Shown here piece by piece: positions 20,479 to 31,681 of a stretch of 64,000 nucleotides of DNA. The stretch's first letter is position 1. Each line of letters starts with the position of its first letter. The translations under genes and the position numbers were made by a program. The notes beneath the pieces are model-generated. The model searched no databases and was not told where the DNA came from. It saw only the letters and a list, made by a program, of their open reading frames with translations. Source of the stretch: Actinernus sp. WN-2022 (Eukaryota; Cnidaria; Anthozoa; Actiniaria; Actinernidae); contig JAOWCC010000577.1 of the NCBI GenBank assembly GCA_030867875.1, positions 72,969,012 through 73,033,011 on the forward strand, written 5' to 3'.

Positions 20479-22851
20479 AAGCCTAATATACAGTCCTGGG
20501 GCCTGATTGAGCTAACCAGGATTAAGGGTTTGAAGGGTTTGTTAGTGCATTTCTAACTAGTTGTAATATTAGAGTGCAGAATGACATGTTTTACCAAAAG
20601 AACCAGAATCCTCCGGATTAGGCTTCAAACAAGGGCTCTGCTATATAGTTTTCAAGTTTTAGGAAAAAGGGATAAAATACTTGAGATTAAAATAATATGA
20701 CGTATTGACCTTTTTAATATCCATAAAACTTCACAGTCCTATACATTTTATCCTACCCTATTCATTTCTGGCCTTGTAGTCTAATACATGATCCCAGCTA
20801 CCAGTACATTTACCTATTTAGAGGGGGTGGGGATGCGCAGCAAGAATGGTGTATGCGATTTGCTTTGGTATTTCAGAAGTTCTAATCAGAAAATAAATCA
20901 GAACAATATTATAACATGTACACTGTAACTAAGGTAACTCCAGTAGAATATAGCAAATTAATATTGCCTGGTTCAAAAAATACTATTGATTTTGAGGGTC
21001 AGTGTTATCTTCCCCCAGAATAAAAAAAAACATAAGTGTTTTTCGTGATCCAACATTTCGCTGGAGCCAATCAGCTATCTTGGGACCAATTTATTTGACA
21101 TAATATATTGGATCCAAGCATTGTACCCAACCTGACCGAGGCCTGAGGTTATTCTCTAAGTGAAATGAGGCCTTTGTTACATTTAATAAATCAGTAATTC
21201 ATTAATATGTATATTTCTGATTTACCTGACAGAAGGGATATAGATTATCCCACAGGTTGTATCTTTTTTTTTTCACTGCCATGTGCTGTATACGCACTCT
21301 GAACAGATTCCAGTTTTGCCACCAAAATATTGTGATGCAGCACATGTGCCAAGTGAGGTGTGTTCTTTATTTAGTTTGGCATGGGATACAATAGTTATGC
21401 AATGTTTTCTTGTGGTATGCCATGAATATTCCACTCCCCCCCCCCCCAACTGCTAAATAATGTACAGTCCCTATGGGCTTGTGTGTATACTGAAAAATGT
21501 TACTAACATTTCAGGATTAGTATGCAATTAACAGGGGACTTTAATAATCTTTGCGTGTCTGTAACAAGCTAAAAAATATTCAATACAAAGTTGGTAGTCA
21601 CTTTGTATTATTTGTATTTGCATTCATTATTTGTATTTGCATTCATAGAATCTGCGAACAAATGCAGGTTTAGTAAAACTAAAAGTGGAAACAACAATAT
21701 AGATAATATTGATAACTAATTTCTTAGTCTTGATTTGTCCAGAAACCCATATAGATGCATATACTGTGCTGTCATTGGGGTATCATAACTTTATCTTTCA
21801 AACACAGAGTTATGGCATTGGATTTTGATGCAGATCAACCTCCAAAATTTCCCGATCTACACAAAATAATCTTTGAAAATGTGAAGGAGGTGATGAATGT
21901 CACCCTCTCTAAAGCAGACAATTCCCATTTATCTGCAATTATACCACAGTGGTGATTATTTATTGCCCATTTCTTGGCAAAGTCCATACTTCCTCTTCCC
22001 ACACTTAACCGCTTGAAGAAAACAATGTACACCCTTTTCCTGAAACAAATAGAAGAATATTTCTTATCAAAGGTACAAAAAAAGGAAAGCAACCTAAAAT
22101 ATGACACTGGAGGTATAGTGTTCAATTTAATTAAACTACCACTGTCCAATTGTGCACCTTTTACATTGTAGGGGAAGGGGGTGGCTATTAAAAAGTCCTG
22201 TGGGAAAGGAAAAAATGCTGAAAAGAGGAAGTGCATGCACATTAAAAACAATTCTGCATACTCCGAGTGACTACAAATGACAATTTGTGCAAGATAAATA
22301 TCCCCCTAGCCATTTCCTATATAATGAACAGCTTGCACTCATAATTTGCTATAATTTTTTTTTCAAAGGATGTATTTCTTTTGCCATGCAGCTAATGGCA
22401 AAAATTATATTGCAACAATCCTCTTGGGTAAACTGTACTGGAATAATGATGTAATGAACGATAGAGAAAATATGTGCTCATTGTCCCAACAACAACAACC
22501 TGAGCACTTTATGCGATTCTGGACAACTTGTACGTCATGTTCGAACCGCCAATTCCCCATAAACGAATTTTCTATTAGGAACAACGTAAAAATGGACAGA
22601 TTGTGCTAAAACTAGTTGCCTTATTTTAGCTTACCTTATTTTTTAGTTTTGCTTCTGTCATATAAAGCTCAAAGGTTTTGATACATTTGGCCTTGTTCTC
22701 GCGTTAACTTTATATACATGCAAGTACCCCTTCCTCCATTCGTGTCACATTGACTTTGGTACTGCACTTGGCTTTGTTATTATGGTTCTTGGGTAGTAAA
22801 AGGAAAAGGTAAACACCGACAGCGACCATTACGAATCAAGAGAATTCGAGA

Positions 22852-23094
22852 ATGAGTAAATTAAACTTTAGTTTTCTCCGGCCTGATTCTCAAAAATGTT
22901 TACTTCGCCTGCAACAAAATTATGGAGCCGTAAATACTCTAACTACGTTGTTAATCTTCTACCAACACCACACGATTGATAACGAAGAGTTGATTTATAC
23001 CAGTTTCCGTGTTTTGCTAACATGCAAACAAATGACAAAGGACGATGTTCTACTTTGGCACAGAGAGAATTCGCACGCGAGGCGAAAACAATAG
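22852..23094 (+). CDS. Hypothetical 80-residue ORF inside the long-TIR element
   Basis: ATG at 22852 to TAG at 23092. The product (MSKLNFSFLRPDSQKCLLRL ... HTIDNEELIYTSFRVLLTCK ... ) has mixed composition without low-complexity bias. No family, signal peptide or membrane segment was recognised. It could be an exon of a gene captured by the element or chance. It lies just inside the inner arm block that starts at 23279. Confidence 0.25.
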   Translation: MSKLNFSFLRPDSQKCLLRLQQNYGAVNTLTTLLIFYQHHTIDNEELIYTSFRVLLTCKQMTKDDVLLWHRENSHARRKQ

Positions 23095-23585
23095 AAGCCT
23101 CGGTTTCATGAAAATCAATACAAAAACAGAGGCGCGCAAAGCACCAAGGTCCGTACTGGGCCTTTAAGTTTGCAGACAGTGAATATTTCAGAAATTCAAT
23201 TTTACGTAAATTATTTGGCATCGGATTCCCATACAAACACTGTATTTCGCTACATGTTTGCACCCCTTTCAAACTGTCGGAATTAACCGCGAGTTGGTAT
23301 ATTGCCTTACAATATCCGTCAAACTAAAGAGAAGATAAATACAAGATGTATACAGGAATAAAGCGATCGACACAAGGCCATAATTATGGAATTAGATTAC
23401 GTAAAGTTACAAGAATAATTTTGAGTCGGAATTGTGTTACTGACGAACACCGTGAACTCGGGAGGAACGAACCGGAGAAGACGGCTGAAATTCAGGCTAC
23501 GTGAAGTATTTACAATCAAGGATGATCAACCCGGCTAAACATTTACTTAAATAAAGAGAAACATTAGCATTATTGGGATAATGCG

Positions 23586-23844
23586 TGAATTATTGCTTTA
23601 TTTTAAGTCCATTTACTAGTCCGCGTTTTACTAGTCCGCGTTTTACTAGTCCGCGTTTTACTAGTCCGCGTTTTACTAGTCCGCGTTTTACTAGTCCGCG
23701 TTTTACTAGTCCGCGTTTTACTAGTCCTCGTTTTACTAGTCTGCGTTTTACTAGTCCGCGTTTTACTAGTCCGCGTTTTACTAGTCCGCGTTTTACTAGT
23801 CCCGTCCAGTCCAGTCCAGTCCAGTCCACGGTTTACCACATGCC
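23586..23844. repeat. 15-bp tandem array in right arm, about 13 copies
   Basis: Unit TTTTACTAGTCCGCG, about 13 copies from 23612 to 23804, followed by CCAGT repeats and the terminal CGGTTTACCACATGCC. One unit reads CCTCG and one CTGCG. The left arm has only two to three units, so the array expanded on one side. Open frames on both strands (87, 79 and 78 codons) are repeat translations because 15 is divisible by three. Confidence 0.9.
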
Positions 23845-23853
23845 CTGAAATTT

Positions 23854-24759
23854 TGGTTCAGGGATTAGCAGGAAACAATAGAACTTGGACGGATAACGTC
23901 CAAGTTTCCCGTTGCGCAGCGCTCTACAGGACATCAGGAGAGCGTTGTGCATCAGCGGGAGACGTCAATCAAAGTAACACGGAGTCGAACGTTTTGAACC
24001 CTGCCACTAAAGTGTTATTTGTTTTTTTTTAAGATGAAAAATCTACGAATGCAACGATGAAATAAACAGCATGTCCTATGCAGAGTTTACAGAATCTGGC
24101 AGTTTTTAAAGTTCCGCTATTAAATTTCTGACCTTTAGCCTTCCAGAGACCATGAACGGTTATTCTAATTTTATATCCGAATCCAGATAACTCAGATAAC
24201 GCAGGAACTGATTTCCCTTTTCAATTTATGGAGTTGCAGCTAAGGTTTCTTTCTCCCGTGGATATAATATGTGCGATTCTCTAGTTTCTTGAACGCGTTC
24301 CATTAAACTGATAGAAAATATTAGGACAACACGCTAGCGGTTGTGATTTTCCGGTGGTGCATGTACAGAATTAGTCGAATCTGAAAAACAATTGGTTCGT
24401 AATGAAAAGCCCAATCACTTTTCTGGTTCTCACCGCACAAGTTCAATTCATTCCGCCAGTTACTGAGTGACCCACCTTTCCGGGTAAAGCTAATATACAG
24501 TAGACTAATTTTGAGCAAGCCACCGGATGTTTTTTTTATAATAAGTCGGACGGGAAGCATGCCCGCATTCGAGGTAAAATGTCCCGTTTGCTTTTAAGCC
24601 TTTGCTACAAAAAGATCTTTACAGAAACATACAGAAAAAGCCACAGTTATACACTACCCAGGAGGGCACATGATTGGCGATATTCTATGGTACAAAATAC
24701 TGAATAATACAGATTTTAAACAACTATGTTGTAATGAAAAAGCCACAGGTATACACTAC
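23854..24759. other. No gene recognised; 100-bp repeat near the end
   Basis: AAAAAGCCACAG-TATACACTACC occurs at 24636-24660 and 24740-24763, a short tandem duplication. Otherwise no coding sequence or known element. Confidence 0.45.
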
Positions 24760-25300
24760 CTGAGAACGGAAGCCACATTAGATTTATTCTTGTCGCATAC
24801 GTCTTCTAAAATGTGAAGCAATTCTCCTCCCGCGCTTATTTTGCCAAGTTTTAGCTTCTTACGCTTAGGCGACTTGGCCTTTGGAGATTTGTCTAGGCCG
24901 CCAGTAGGAATGGATGATACCGATGGTGGGTTCAAGCTGCTAAGTCGGATCTTGAGTTGGCTAATATTTTCCTTGGCGTCAGCGAACTCCTGGACAAGCT
25001 TCGTGGGCCCCCGGCGAAATGGGCGCCATGTTCGCGGGGAAGGCCAGTGATTGCACAGTGAACATTGATCGTAGCACCAATTCTTTTCAACGCATCTGTT
25101 GCCAGATAGCTGTCCTCTCCCAATTCCTTTCTTCTAAGCAGTCCTCCGCAAAGTCCACGGGTGGAAACCACTAAAACTCTGCGAGAGTTGTAGTTCGGCT
25201 TTTTGGACCAAAACAGACCGGAACTCTTCCACTGTCCATTCGCTGTACGCAAATCGCAAAGATCAATCTGTTGCAGCTCATGTGGGAACAAATTATTAAA
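24760..25300 (-). pseudogene. Minus-strand coding remnant, frameshifted
   Basis: Two overlapping minus-strand frames look protein-coding. The first, 25291 down to 24932, includes ELQQIDLCDLRTANGQWKSS and LLRRKELGEDSYLATDALKR. The second, about 25015 down to 24765, reads TKLVQEFADAKENISQLKIR, then a Ser/Pro/Lys-rich basic segment (KSPKAKSPKRKKLKLG, a plausible nuclear localisation signal), then ISAGGELLHILEDVCDKNKS. The frame change suggests a frameshift or a missed intron. I recognise no domain. It sits inside the outer TIR element and may be its old cargo. Confidence 0.4.
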
Positions 25301-26200
25301 GAACGTGATTTCCCCAAATTTTGATATCTTGGACCGAATAACTATTCGTTAACGACGTACCAATCGAGAAGCGAGCTGTATACTTGGACTAACATTGTCG
25401 GGAGCTTTCATTCGAACTGAATATATAATTCCGAACCCGCGCTCGCGCTCCTGAGGTCAAAACTAGGAATTTGATTCATAACAGTGGTTAATGATTATAT
25501 AAATAGCGGGGGGTGAAAACTCTAAGAAGAGCTGTTTCGGGAAATTTATAAGGCGCTCCTCAAAATTTTCGGGAGATTTTACTTAGCTTTTAGTAAACTT
25601 CGGGAGAAGACCGTTCAAAAGTCGGGATTTCCCGGAGAGCAATCCTAAAAACATGGTACTGCCCAAACAACCCTTCTTAGAGTTGTCACCTCCCGTTAAA
25701 CAAACTATGCTGCTTCAAATCCAACTTTACTTCCAAAACTTTACTTTTATTCACAACCGATTACATTTTTCTGTTTTACAGCAAACAATCTCGGACGTTT
25801 TTTTGTTTCCGGACGTCTGAGTGAAGTTCCAAGTTCAGTGGCAGCTAGTTTCAATCTTGTGGTTCAGTATCAGCCGTGTAATTCTTTCTTTCAAAACAAT
25901 ATTGTTAACACTTACGGATTAAACACCCAATGTGTGTGACTAAAGGAGCGGTTTCTTCTTATGTACATATTATCCATCATCGCGAAATCTACTCTGAAAA
26001 TTTAATCCAATTAATATACGGTCCAAAATTTTAGGGCTTGCGGCTCCTCGTATGCCTTTGGTACTGGAAGATTTCGATTTTTTTCTGGCCTCTGTTTTTT
26101 TAGAGTTTTAATCTAAATATCCTTCTGGGAAAAGCTAATCCTGAGAGGCTGCCCTACAACACTGAATCAAATTGTCTTATTAAAAAATATTAAATCTAGT

Positions 26201-26443
26201 GGGCCTTTTGCAGGATAAAATCATGTGGTTGTACTGGAGGGCAATTTTTTTTTTAATTCTTTAAAGGCACTAATGTATGACATCAGTTACGTGTTATTGG
26301 GAAAACCTGCTTGTAAATAAGACCCCACCTCCAATCAATCATTTGTTGATCTTTCTAAAACTGAATTTTTGAAGTTGGCCAGTTATCAAAGGGATATACA
26401 TATATATACAGTATCAGCAAGTGACTATTTCCTGCAAAAGGCC
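26201..26443. mobile_element. MITE copy (GGCCC...TTTGCAG family)
   Basis: GGGCCTTTTGCAGG at the left and CCTGCAAAAGGCC at the right, with internal ATCATGTGGTTGTACTGGAG and AAACCTGCTTGTAAAT blocks shared with 16140-16412. Moderately diverged. Confidence 0.75.
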
Positions 26444-27188
26444 TATTATTAGCTGTATGAAAACCATCTGTATTTAGACAAATAGAATAACATAACACCC
26501 TATTTTGAATACATGTACAGTATACTAAAAAAGCTTACACTGCATGTCATTCGCAAAGTATATGTATATCATCCACAGAAGTTTCCAGGTTCTCATCATA
26601 TTTAAACTCTATAAATATGGCAGAAACAACAGATGGAAAACAGTCAACATTCACTTTTTTTCTGTCATCTTCCAGAAGTTTGATAGTGACAATTAACAAA
26701 TATTTTTTAAGTTAACTAAACCAAAACCATCAGGACTCTGTTATTGACAAAGACATTTATTTAATTGGAGGGATTATCCAGAGGGGTATATAATAACTGG
26801 GGAGTAAACATGGATTCAGGAGGAGGGTGGTTAAACATGGTATTCTATAGTAGCTTCATGCTTTGTTTTGTACAAAAGCCTTTTTTGTGAATTATACTTT
26901 TCACAGTTAAAAAGATAGTGTTGTAAAATTCATCTCCCATTTTCATAAAGAGCATGGGTTTCTCATGCATGGCTAAAGCAATCTATCTATCTGTCAGCTT
27001 ATGATTCCAATTATGTAGTCTTGTATTTTTTGTTTGTTCTGTTGTCTCATGTTGGCTTCACTCTTTTCAATTCTGTCTGGAAGGGTCATGTTCCTCATTG
27101 ATCTGATTGAGACTTAGGGCAGACAACTGTCATATGATGAAAGTGATTTGAATAGAAATCACAAATGATGTTCCAGTATGCTTGATTA
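26444..27188. other. No gene recognised
   Basis: AT-rich unique sequence with no repeat match in the window and no ORF above background. Confidence 0.45.
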
Positions 27189-27443
27189 GTGTTTGTCTCA
27201 TTCTGGCTTCCTGGAGAGGAGCGGGGGGGGGGGGTAAAAACAGTTGTCTGGAGGTTTGGGAAGAGATTTCACAGGGCTGGGAAAAACCCACTTTGCACCA
27301 TTTGTGAGCCTAGCTTAGAAAGATGGAAAATGCTGTGGGAACAGGTGAAAAACATGATTAGGGATGCTTACAAGGAGGAATTTTGTCCTCAACTGATGCA
27401 AATAGGTGTGTCAGAGCATCGATCAGCTTTCCAAAGGTTATAA
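27189..27443 (+). CDS. Hypothetical ORF or exon
   Basis: 84 codons. The first third translates a G-run and is probably meaningless. From about 27255 the product looks protein-like: RFHRAGKNPLCTICEPSLER then WKMLWEQVKNMIRDAYKEEF and a TAA after SAFQRL. It is amphipathic and helix-prone. No splice signals could be assigned with confidence and no family was recognised. Confidence 0.25.
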   Translation: MFVSFWLPGEERGGGVKTVVWRFGKRFHRAGKNPLCTICEPSLERWKMLWEQVKNMIRDAYKEEFCPQLMQIGVSEHRSAFQRL

Positions 27444-27534
27444 ACTAAGTGTGTCATATTTTAGTACTATGTTTTATTGACATAGACAAATTATGGATTA
27501 AAACCACTATGGAATTCACTTTATTTGCGTCGAG

Positions 27535-27632
27535 TTTTGGCGCCGTCGACCAATCAGATTTCGACTGGTCACGTGACACGTACATTGCGCCAGCCATGTG
27601 ACATGTGGACATTTTTCAGGTTTTTCAAGATG
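27535..27632 (+). promoter_or_regulatory. Candidate TATA-less promoter with YY1-like start
   Basis: Within 100 bp: CCAATCAG (27550), GGTCACGTGAC (E-box/CACGTG, 27566-27576), a second GCCATGTGACATG, and CAAGATGGCGACG (27626-27638), resembling a YY1 AAGATGGCGGC site overlapping a start codon. This combination is typical of housekeeping promoters whose translation starts at the YY1 motif. No experimental support. Confidence 0.4.
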
Positions 27633-27824
27633 GCGACGAGTGGGAGTTTTGACTTAGCAAAACCTTTAATATCAGCTGTTTTTTTGTGTAAACCAAAGGT
27701 TCCTTCAAGTGCAATACCAAGATTTTTGTCTTTTCTAAATCTGAGAGGTGTTTCACGGGCTTTGGACGGGAATTTATCACATATCCAGATCCACTCAATA
27801 GTCAAGGATCCACTCGTGACATAG
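27630..27824 (+). CDS. Hypothetical 64-residue protein or first exon
   Basis: Opens at the ATG inside the CAAGATGGCGACG motif: MATSGSFDLAKPLISAVFLC then KPKVPSSAIPRFLSFLNLRG, stop at 27822. The frame extends upstream to 27525, but the YY1-like context favours this start. A GTAAGT donor occurs at 27863, after the stop, so splicing would need an earlier donor. No homologue recognised. It may be the 5' exon of a gene whose other exons were not identified. Confidence 0.35.
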   Translation: MATSGSFDLAKPLISAVFLCKPKVPSSAIPRFLSFLNLRGVSRALDGNLSHIQIHSIVKDPLVT

Positions 27825-28832
27825 ATGGCTAAGATCTGATCAACACCAACAGTTTATAAATGTAAGTAGCTAAACCGAACATGATAACTTTTATACCAAT
27901 TGACTGTGGTTGTGTTGTTATTCATTGTTATTAACCTCTCGGAAAGTATAGTAGAAATGACCCGATTTCTCGCGATTTCTCAGTTCTCGATCTGACAGGG
28001 TCCTTTATTATATGCACATGTTTTTATAAATTCGGGAACGAAAATCTAGCAGGATATGGCGTGAACTCTACCCTGGGTACCAGAGGTTCTCACTTCGCAA
28101 AGCTTATGCACGAAGCTTTTCCACCGAGGAGCAAAGCGACGCTTGCTCCTCGACACTTTGTCCTCGCTTCGCGTCGCGCAGTTTTTTGTTTGCCGACGAT
28201 TGATACGATCGCGAACGGGCTTCAAACTCCGGCTTTGTCTTCATCTTATTTTTCTGGACTGCACAGAAGACCTTGAAATTACCGTTCAATAAATCTACCT
28301 TATTTATCCTAAAGAAACTTTTGATTTTATATACCCTCGAAGAAGGAATTTATTTTACTTTCTTCACTTCGCCTTCTCTTTCCGTTAACAATAGGAAATG
28401 GACAATCTGAAATCTACAATGAACCTCAAATGTTTACCGTCTCGTTTTTCTCGGCATCGTTTTTCGGCGGCAGGAAAGGAGTCTGGTTGAACTTCTCGAA
28501 ACGAGCGATAGTATTGGCCTACCCAACAATAGAAAACAGCCTAGTGTTACCCTCTTTAAATAGTTATTTTCCAAGTGGTTTACATGCATGAAATCAACAC
28601 ACAATATTTTATTAAACATTAGGGACTAGTCAAAAACTAGCAGGGGAGATGCAGGGTGGGGGGTGGGGGTCTTGCCAGTCAGCAAAAAAAACAGCCTCAC
28701 AATTGCAAAGTCTGTTAAAGTAAGCTAAATTATAGAGTTTTCAAAAAAATGCCATTCCTTCAGTTTTAAAGATATGAACCTAAAACTTGGGCTTTTTACT
28801 AATTTTGGCTTGCTCTTGTCCTGCAAAGGGCC
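27825..28832. other. No gene recognised
   Basis: 28060-28160 (ACCCTGGGTACCAGAGG, CGAAGC) has the look of a dispersed repeat but has no second copy in the window. Short ORFs only. Confidence 0.4.
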
Positions 28833-29056
28833 TATTATCAGTAAAACTTTGTAATTAGAAGCTCCCGTAAGGGACCATGACCACCTTTGGGGGTTGAGAA
28901 TTGGAAGAAGGTGAAAAATAGCATTTACAAACAGGTTTTGTTAATAACACTACCAATCTCATACATTTCAAGTGCCTTTAAATATATGAATTAAGATTTG
29001 TTTGCCATCTAGTACAACCATGTGATTGCAGTCCTGTAAAAGGTCCATTCCATTAT
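28833..29056 (-). mobile_element. MITE copy in reverse orientation
   Basis: The reverse complement contains AATCACATGGTTGTACTAGA, AGTGTTATTAACAAAACCTG and TTTGTAAATGCTATTTTTCA, matching 16140-16412. It ends GGACCTTTTACAGG. A separate GTCCTGCAAAGGGCC at 28818-28832 may be a second, partial element, so the left boundary is uncertain. Confidence 0.65.
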
Positions 29057-29059
29057 ATG

Positions 29060-29201
29060 TAAATTATCACGAGCATGAGTAGTGAATCAATTATCCAGTT
29101 CCCCTAGCACAAACCATGTTATGGCACAAAAATATGCTAGAACTCCATTTATTATAAATTAACCTATTTCTAGGTGGCCCAAGTTAAGGCCACTCAGGGC
29201 C
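29060..29201. repeat. Dispersed repeat carrying the G-run/C-run element
   Basis: Homologous to 10360-10550 (TAGTGAATCAATTAT, AGGTGGCCC-AGTTAAGGC). It resumes after the insertion at 29811 with CTCAGGGCCTCTTGTT, exactly as in the uninterrupted 10-kb copy. Confidence 0.75.
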
Positions 29202-29810
29202 CCCGGGGGGGGGGGGGGGGGGGGGGGGGTACTTACATGAAAAATTGGTATGTATGTGAGGCCAAGAGACTCAAACCCTGACCCTGTTTCACCCAATCCG
29301 AGCTCCAAAACCCTGATGGCCCCCTTTTTGGGGAAAAAAAACCTTATTGCCCCTTCTTTAAATTGTTTTCAAAACACGGTCGGGTATATCCCGGCCGGTA
29401 TACCGCGTACCGGGATTGCATGCAAAATACGGAACATTTCAAGTCGGGACGTGGTATTGGGTAAACAAATCAGCAGATGGAGTACATAGATAAGTACTGA
29501 AGTACGAATTAGCGGCGTCACAATGTAAGGGAACCTCAGTGCTTGCATGTGGACAGGCGATCAAAATGCGGCAACAGAATGTACTTTTGTTGACATAGTA
29601 GCTAAAAAAAACTGAACCCTAACTGCCAAAAAAATATTGAACCCCGACCCTAACTGCACCCAAATTATACTCAAATCCTGACCCTGATCTGCCCAAATCA
29701 GGTCAAAACCCTGACCCTACCTGCCCAAACGGAGCTCAAAACCCTGACCCACCCGGGCGGCACATACATAATACGTCACAAACAGGAGTACCCCCCCCCC
29801 CCCCCCCGGG
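29202..29810. mobile_element. G-run/C-run-terminated element with 9-bp TSD
   Basis: CTCAGGGCC at 29193-29201 is repeated at 29811-29819, and the homologous locus at 10500-10545 has a single copy, so the boundaries are well supported. The element begins with a run of about 25 G then TACTTACATGAA and ends AGGAGTACC followed by a run of C. The interior repeats AAACCCTGACCCTG-like words. A shorter relative is at 55421-55742; this copy holds about 250 bp more (29345-29600). No ORF of note. Homopolymer lengths may be assembly-dependent. Confidence 0.75.
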
Positions 29811-29830
29811 CTCAGGGCCTCTTGTTAATA

Positions 29831-30944
29831 CATAAAACAGTATATAATCATGTGAGAGTTAACAAGTTTTAGGGTGAAAAATCAGGCTGTATTATTATTT
29901 GAGCAGACTAAACAGAGACCTATTTCAGTTTTCATAAACACAAACTTTAAAATAAATCAAGTTAACTAACCACGGTGACAAGGGGTGGAATATTGTATTT
30001 ACATCAGAACGAAAATGTTTACTGTAATAGCAAATTTAAACAAGCATTCACTACTGACTACCCGGTCACCAGCATTTACCAGTCATACATGCGCCTCATC
30101 AACAACAATACCTCGTAGCATAGAACAGTTTGTTTCGTATTTTTATCCAGCCGTAGTAAACCCATACCCCAGCCGAATCCTATATGGGCAGCACGCCGAA
30201 AACATCCTTTCTTGGACAAACAATGGCTTCTATAATCATTTTCTGCTGTGGTTTCAAGAAAAAAAGTATTTATCTGCCTTTCTAATATAAACAAACTAAG
30301 CCGCCAGCTCAAACATCGAGTTGTCCGCCATTTTATTTCTGAAGTTTTGAGCATGCGCTATGAGGACACTGTAGCCAGATTTTGGCTACAAACCTCATTT
30401 GCATATCTGGAGTGTCCCAGAGCCTTACGATTTCGTCGAGCATGCGCAGTAAGAAATAACAGAAGGGTCTGGGGTCGAGAATGTAGTCCTCCGAGCTAAT
30501 TTATTCAACGTTTTATGGTGTGTACTTCGTTTTTTTCTGTGTACATCGGGGACACTCCGTTGGCTGTCCGAAGATGTATTGACGGAGTTTATGGCATGAG
30601 TCCAAGTTTTCGATTCATCGGAAAGACGCTTCGAAAGGATTTGGCCGTGTTGTTAAAGGTAATTACTATTCCGAAATGCCTTATAATTAATTTATCGCTA
30701 CAACTATATTGTTAAAAACAGACATTTGATCGCGTGTCGTATTTACGAGAGAAGCCCGAAAATTCATAAGCGCGTTTGGCTTAGCTAAGCAGAATGTAAT
30801 GTCTTGAATGCACTGTGTTGGTAGTTTTGGGAACGTTTTGAATGCAACCGAGATAGAGATGGTAATGTACACTGAACTGCTTTCGCGACAAAGCTCCCCG
30901 AGTCTCGTGGCACGTTCATAATACATCCCTAGAGGTAAAACGTG
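29831..30944. other. No gene recognised; repeat at 30340-30490
   Basis: 30340-30490 is the inverted partner of 17560-17760. 30490-30660 (TTTTTTTCTGTG, AAGATGTATTGACGG) shares words with 32040-32150, perhaps another dispersed repeat. Short ORFs at 30248, 30515 and 30687(-) have no recognisable features. Confidence 0.4.
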
Positions 30945-31091
30945 ATGCACGGCTTTACTCGTACTCGTCAAGGTGAATATAAGCTTAAAGTTCAGTTGAA
31001 CGAAGAGGAGATGTTAACTAACATCGATATCGCCCCTGCTCATTGGGGAATGAAAGCCAAGATTTTGGAAACTGAGGAAAGCAAAGCTTAA
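30945..31091 (+). pseudogene. Short coding-like ORF, probable gene fragment
   Basis: 48 codons from ATG: MHGFTRTRQGEYKLKVQLNE then EEMLTNIDIAPAHWGMKAKI and a TAA. Composition is strongly protein-like. After the stop another frame continues with NNNNVISSRNDTVNITEM, suggesting a frameshifted longer gene, possibly a retroelement. No family recognised. Confidence 0.35.
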
Positions 31092-31681
31092 CAAAGCCAT
31101 ACAATAGCCAAACAAAAGCTAATGGAAAAGCTTAGTAATAAACTGAATAACAATAATGTGATCAGTTCGAGAAATGATACAGTAAATATCACTGAAATGT
31201 CAAATAGTTTGAATTTCATGGTCGAACGAGAGCAGCTGAGCAGTGTTGTTATCTAGTAAAGGCTTGACTGACTGTTCAATCTAGGAGTAGGAGGCACAAA
31301 TCAAGATTGTCTGCAGTTAGAAATCGTGATAGAGAACATTCAAGAATACCAGTGAGAAAAATAATAAGCCCTTTTTTTAAAACATGTGTTTTCTTTGACC
31401 TTCCAGCCAGTTGACCTCCGGATCATGCACTGTTTATATTTGATAAAACGTTTGCAAGTTACATTTGGCTAGCGTTAGATTCCCAAAAACTCAATTCTGC
31501 ACCGATGTGGAACGGATAAAAACTCGTTTTAACCTTTTCGATATGTGAATTCAAAGTTTAGCGGGCATTTTGATTTAAAGATCAATTTGATTTAGCTTCA
31601 CTAAATAATAACTTTGTCACACAATCCTTGTACAAATCGGAAGTTCCAGAACTACTTAGACTGCATGCGTCAACACAATTA

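Larger units (their letters stand above)
18443..23844. mobile_element. 5.4-kb long-TIR element with 9-bp TSD (Mutator-like by TSD)
   Basis: The nine bases CTGAAATTT occur at both 18434-18442 and 23845-23853. The element starts GGCATGTGGTAAACCG and ends with the complement CGGTTTACCACATGCC. Inverted arms extend inward in two blocks: 18443-18617 with 23514-23844, then 18841-18907 with 23279-23366. A 9-bp TSD with long TIRs fits Mutator-like elements; no MULE transposase frame was recognised, so it is probably non-autonomous. The interior carries a SINE and short coding-like segments that could be captured host exons. Confidence 0.75.
18414..26056. mobile_element. Outer TIR element split by the 5.4-kb insertion
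   Basis: Left end GCCGCGAGGAGCCGCAAGC followed, across the insertion, by ACTGAAATTTTGG. The right end (26023-26056) is the complement: CCAAAATTTTAGGGCTTGCG then GCTCCTCG. Once the insertion is removed, the ends match over about 28 bp with two or three mismatches. The element without the insertion is about 2.2 kb. ATGCC flanks both sides and may be part of a target duplication. Minus-strand coding remnants at 24760-25300 may be its former cargo. Confidence 0.6.

Noticed and set aside
21755..22251. Short ORFs on both strands in the long-TIR interior (for example MALDFDADQPPKFPDL...)
   Set aside because: Some protein-like composition, but short, overlapping and unrecognised; not enough to call a gene.
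23585..23848. ORFs on both strands rich in FTSPR or KRGLV repeats
   Set aside because: They translate the 15-bp terminal array of the long-TIR element.
29250..29760. Telomere-like repeats (CCCTGACCCTGA)
   Set aside because: The period and sequence do not match TTAGGG; the words belong to the G-run/C-run element and recur at 55.5 kb.
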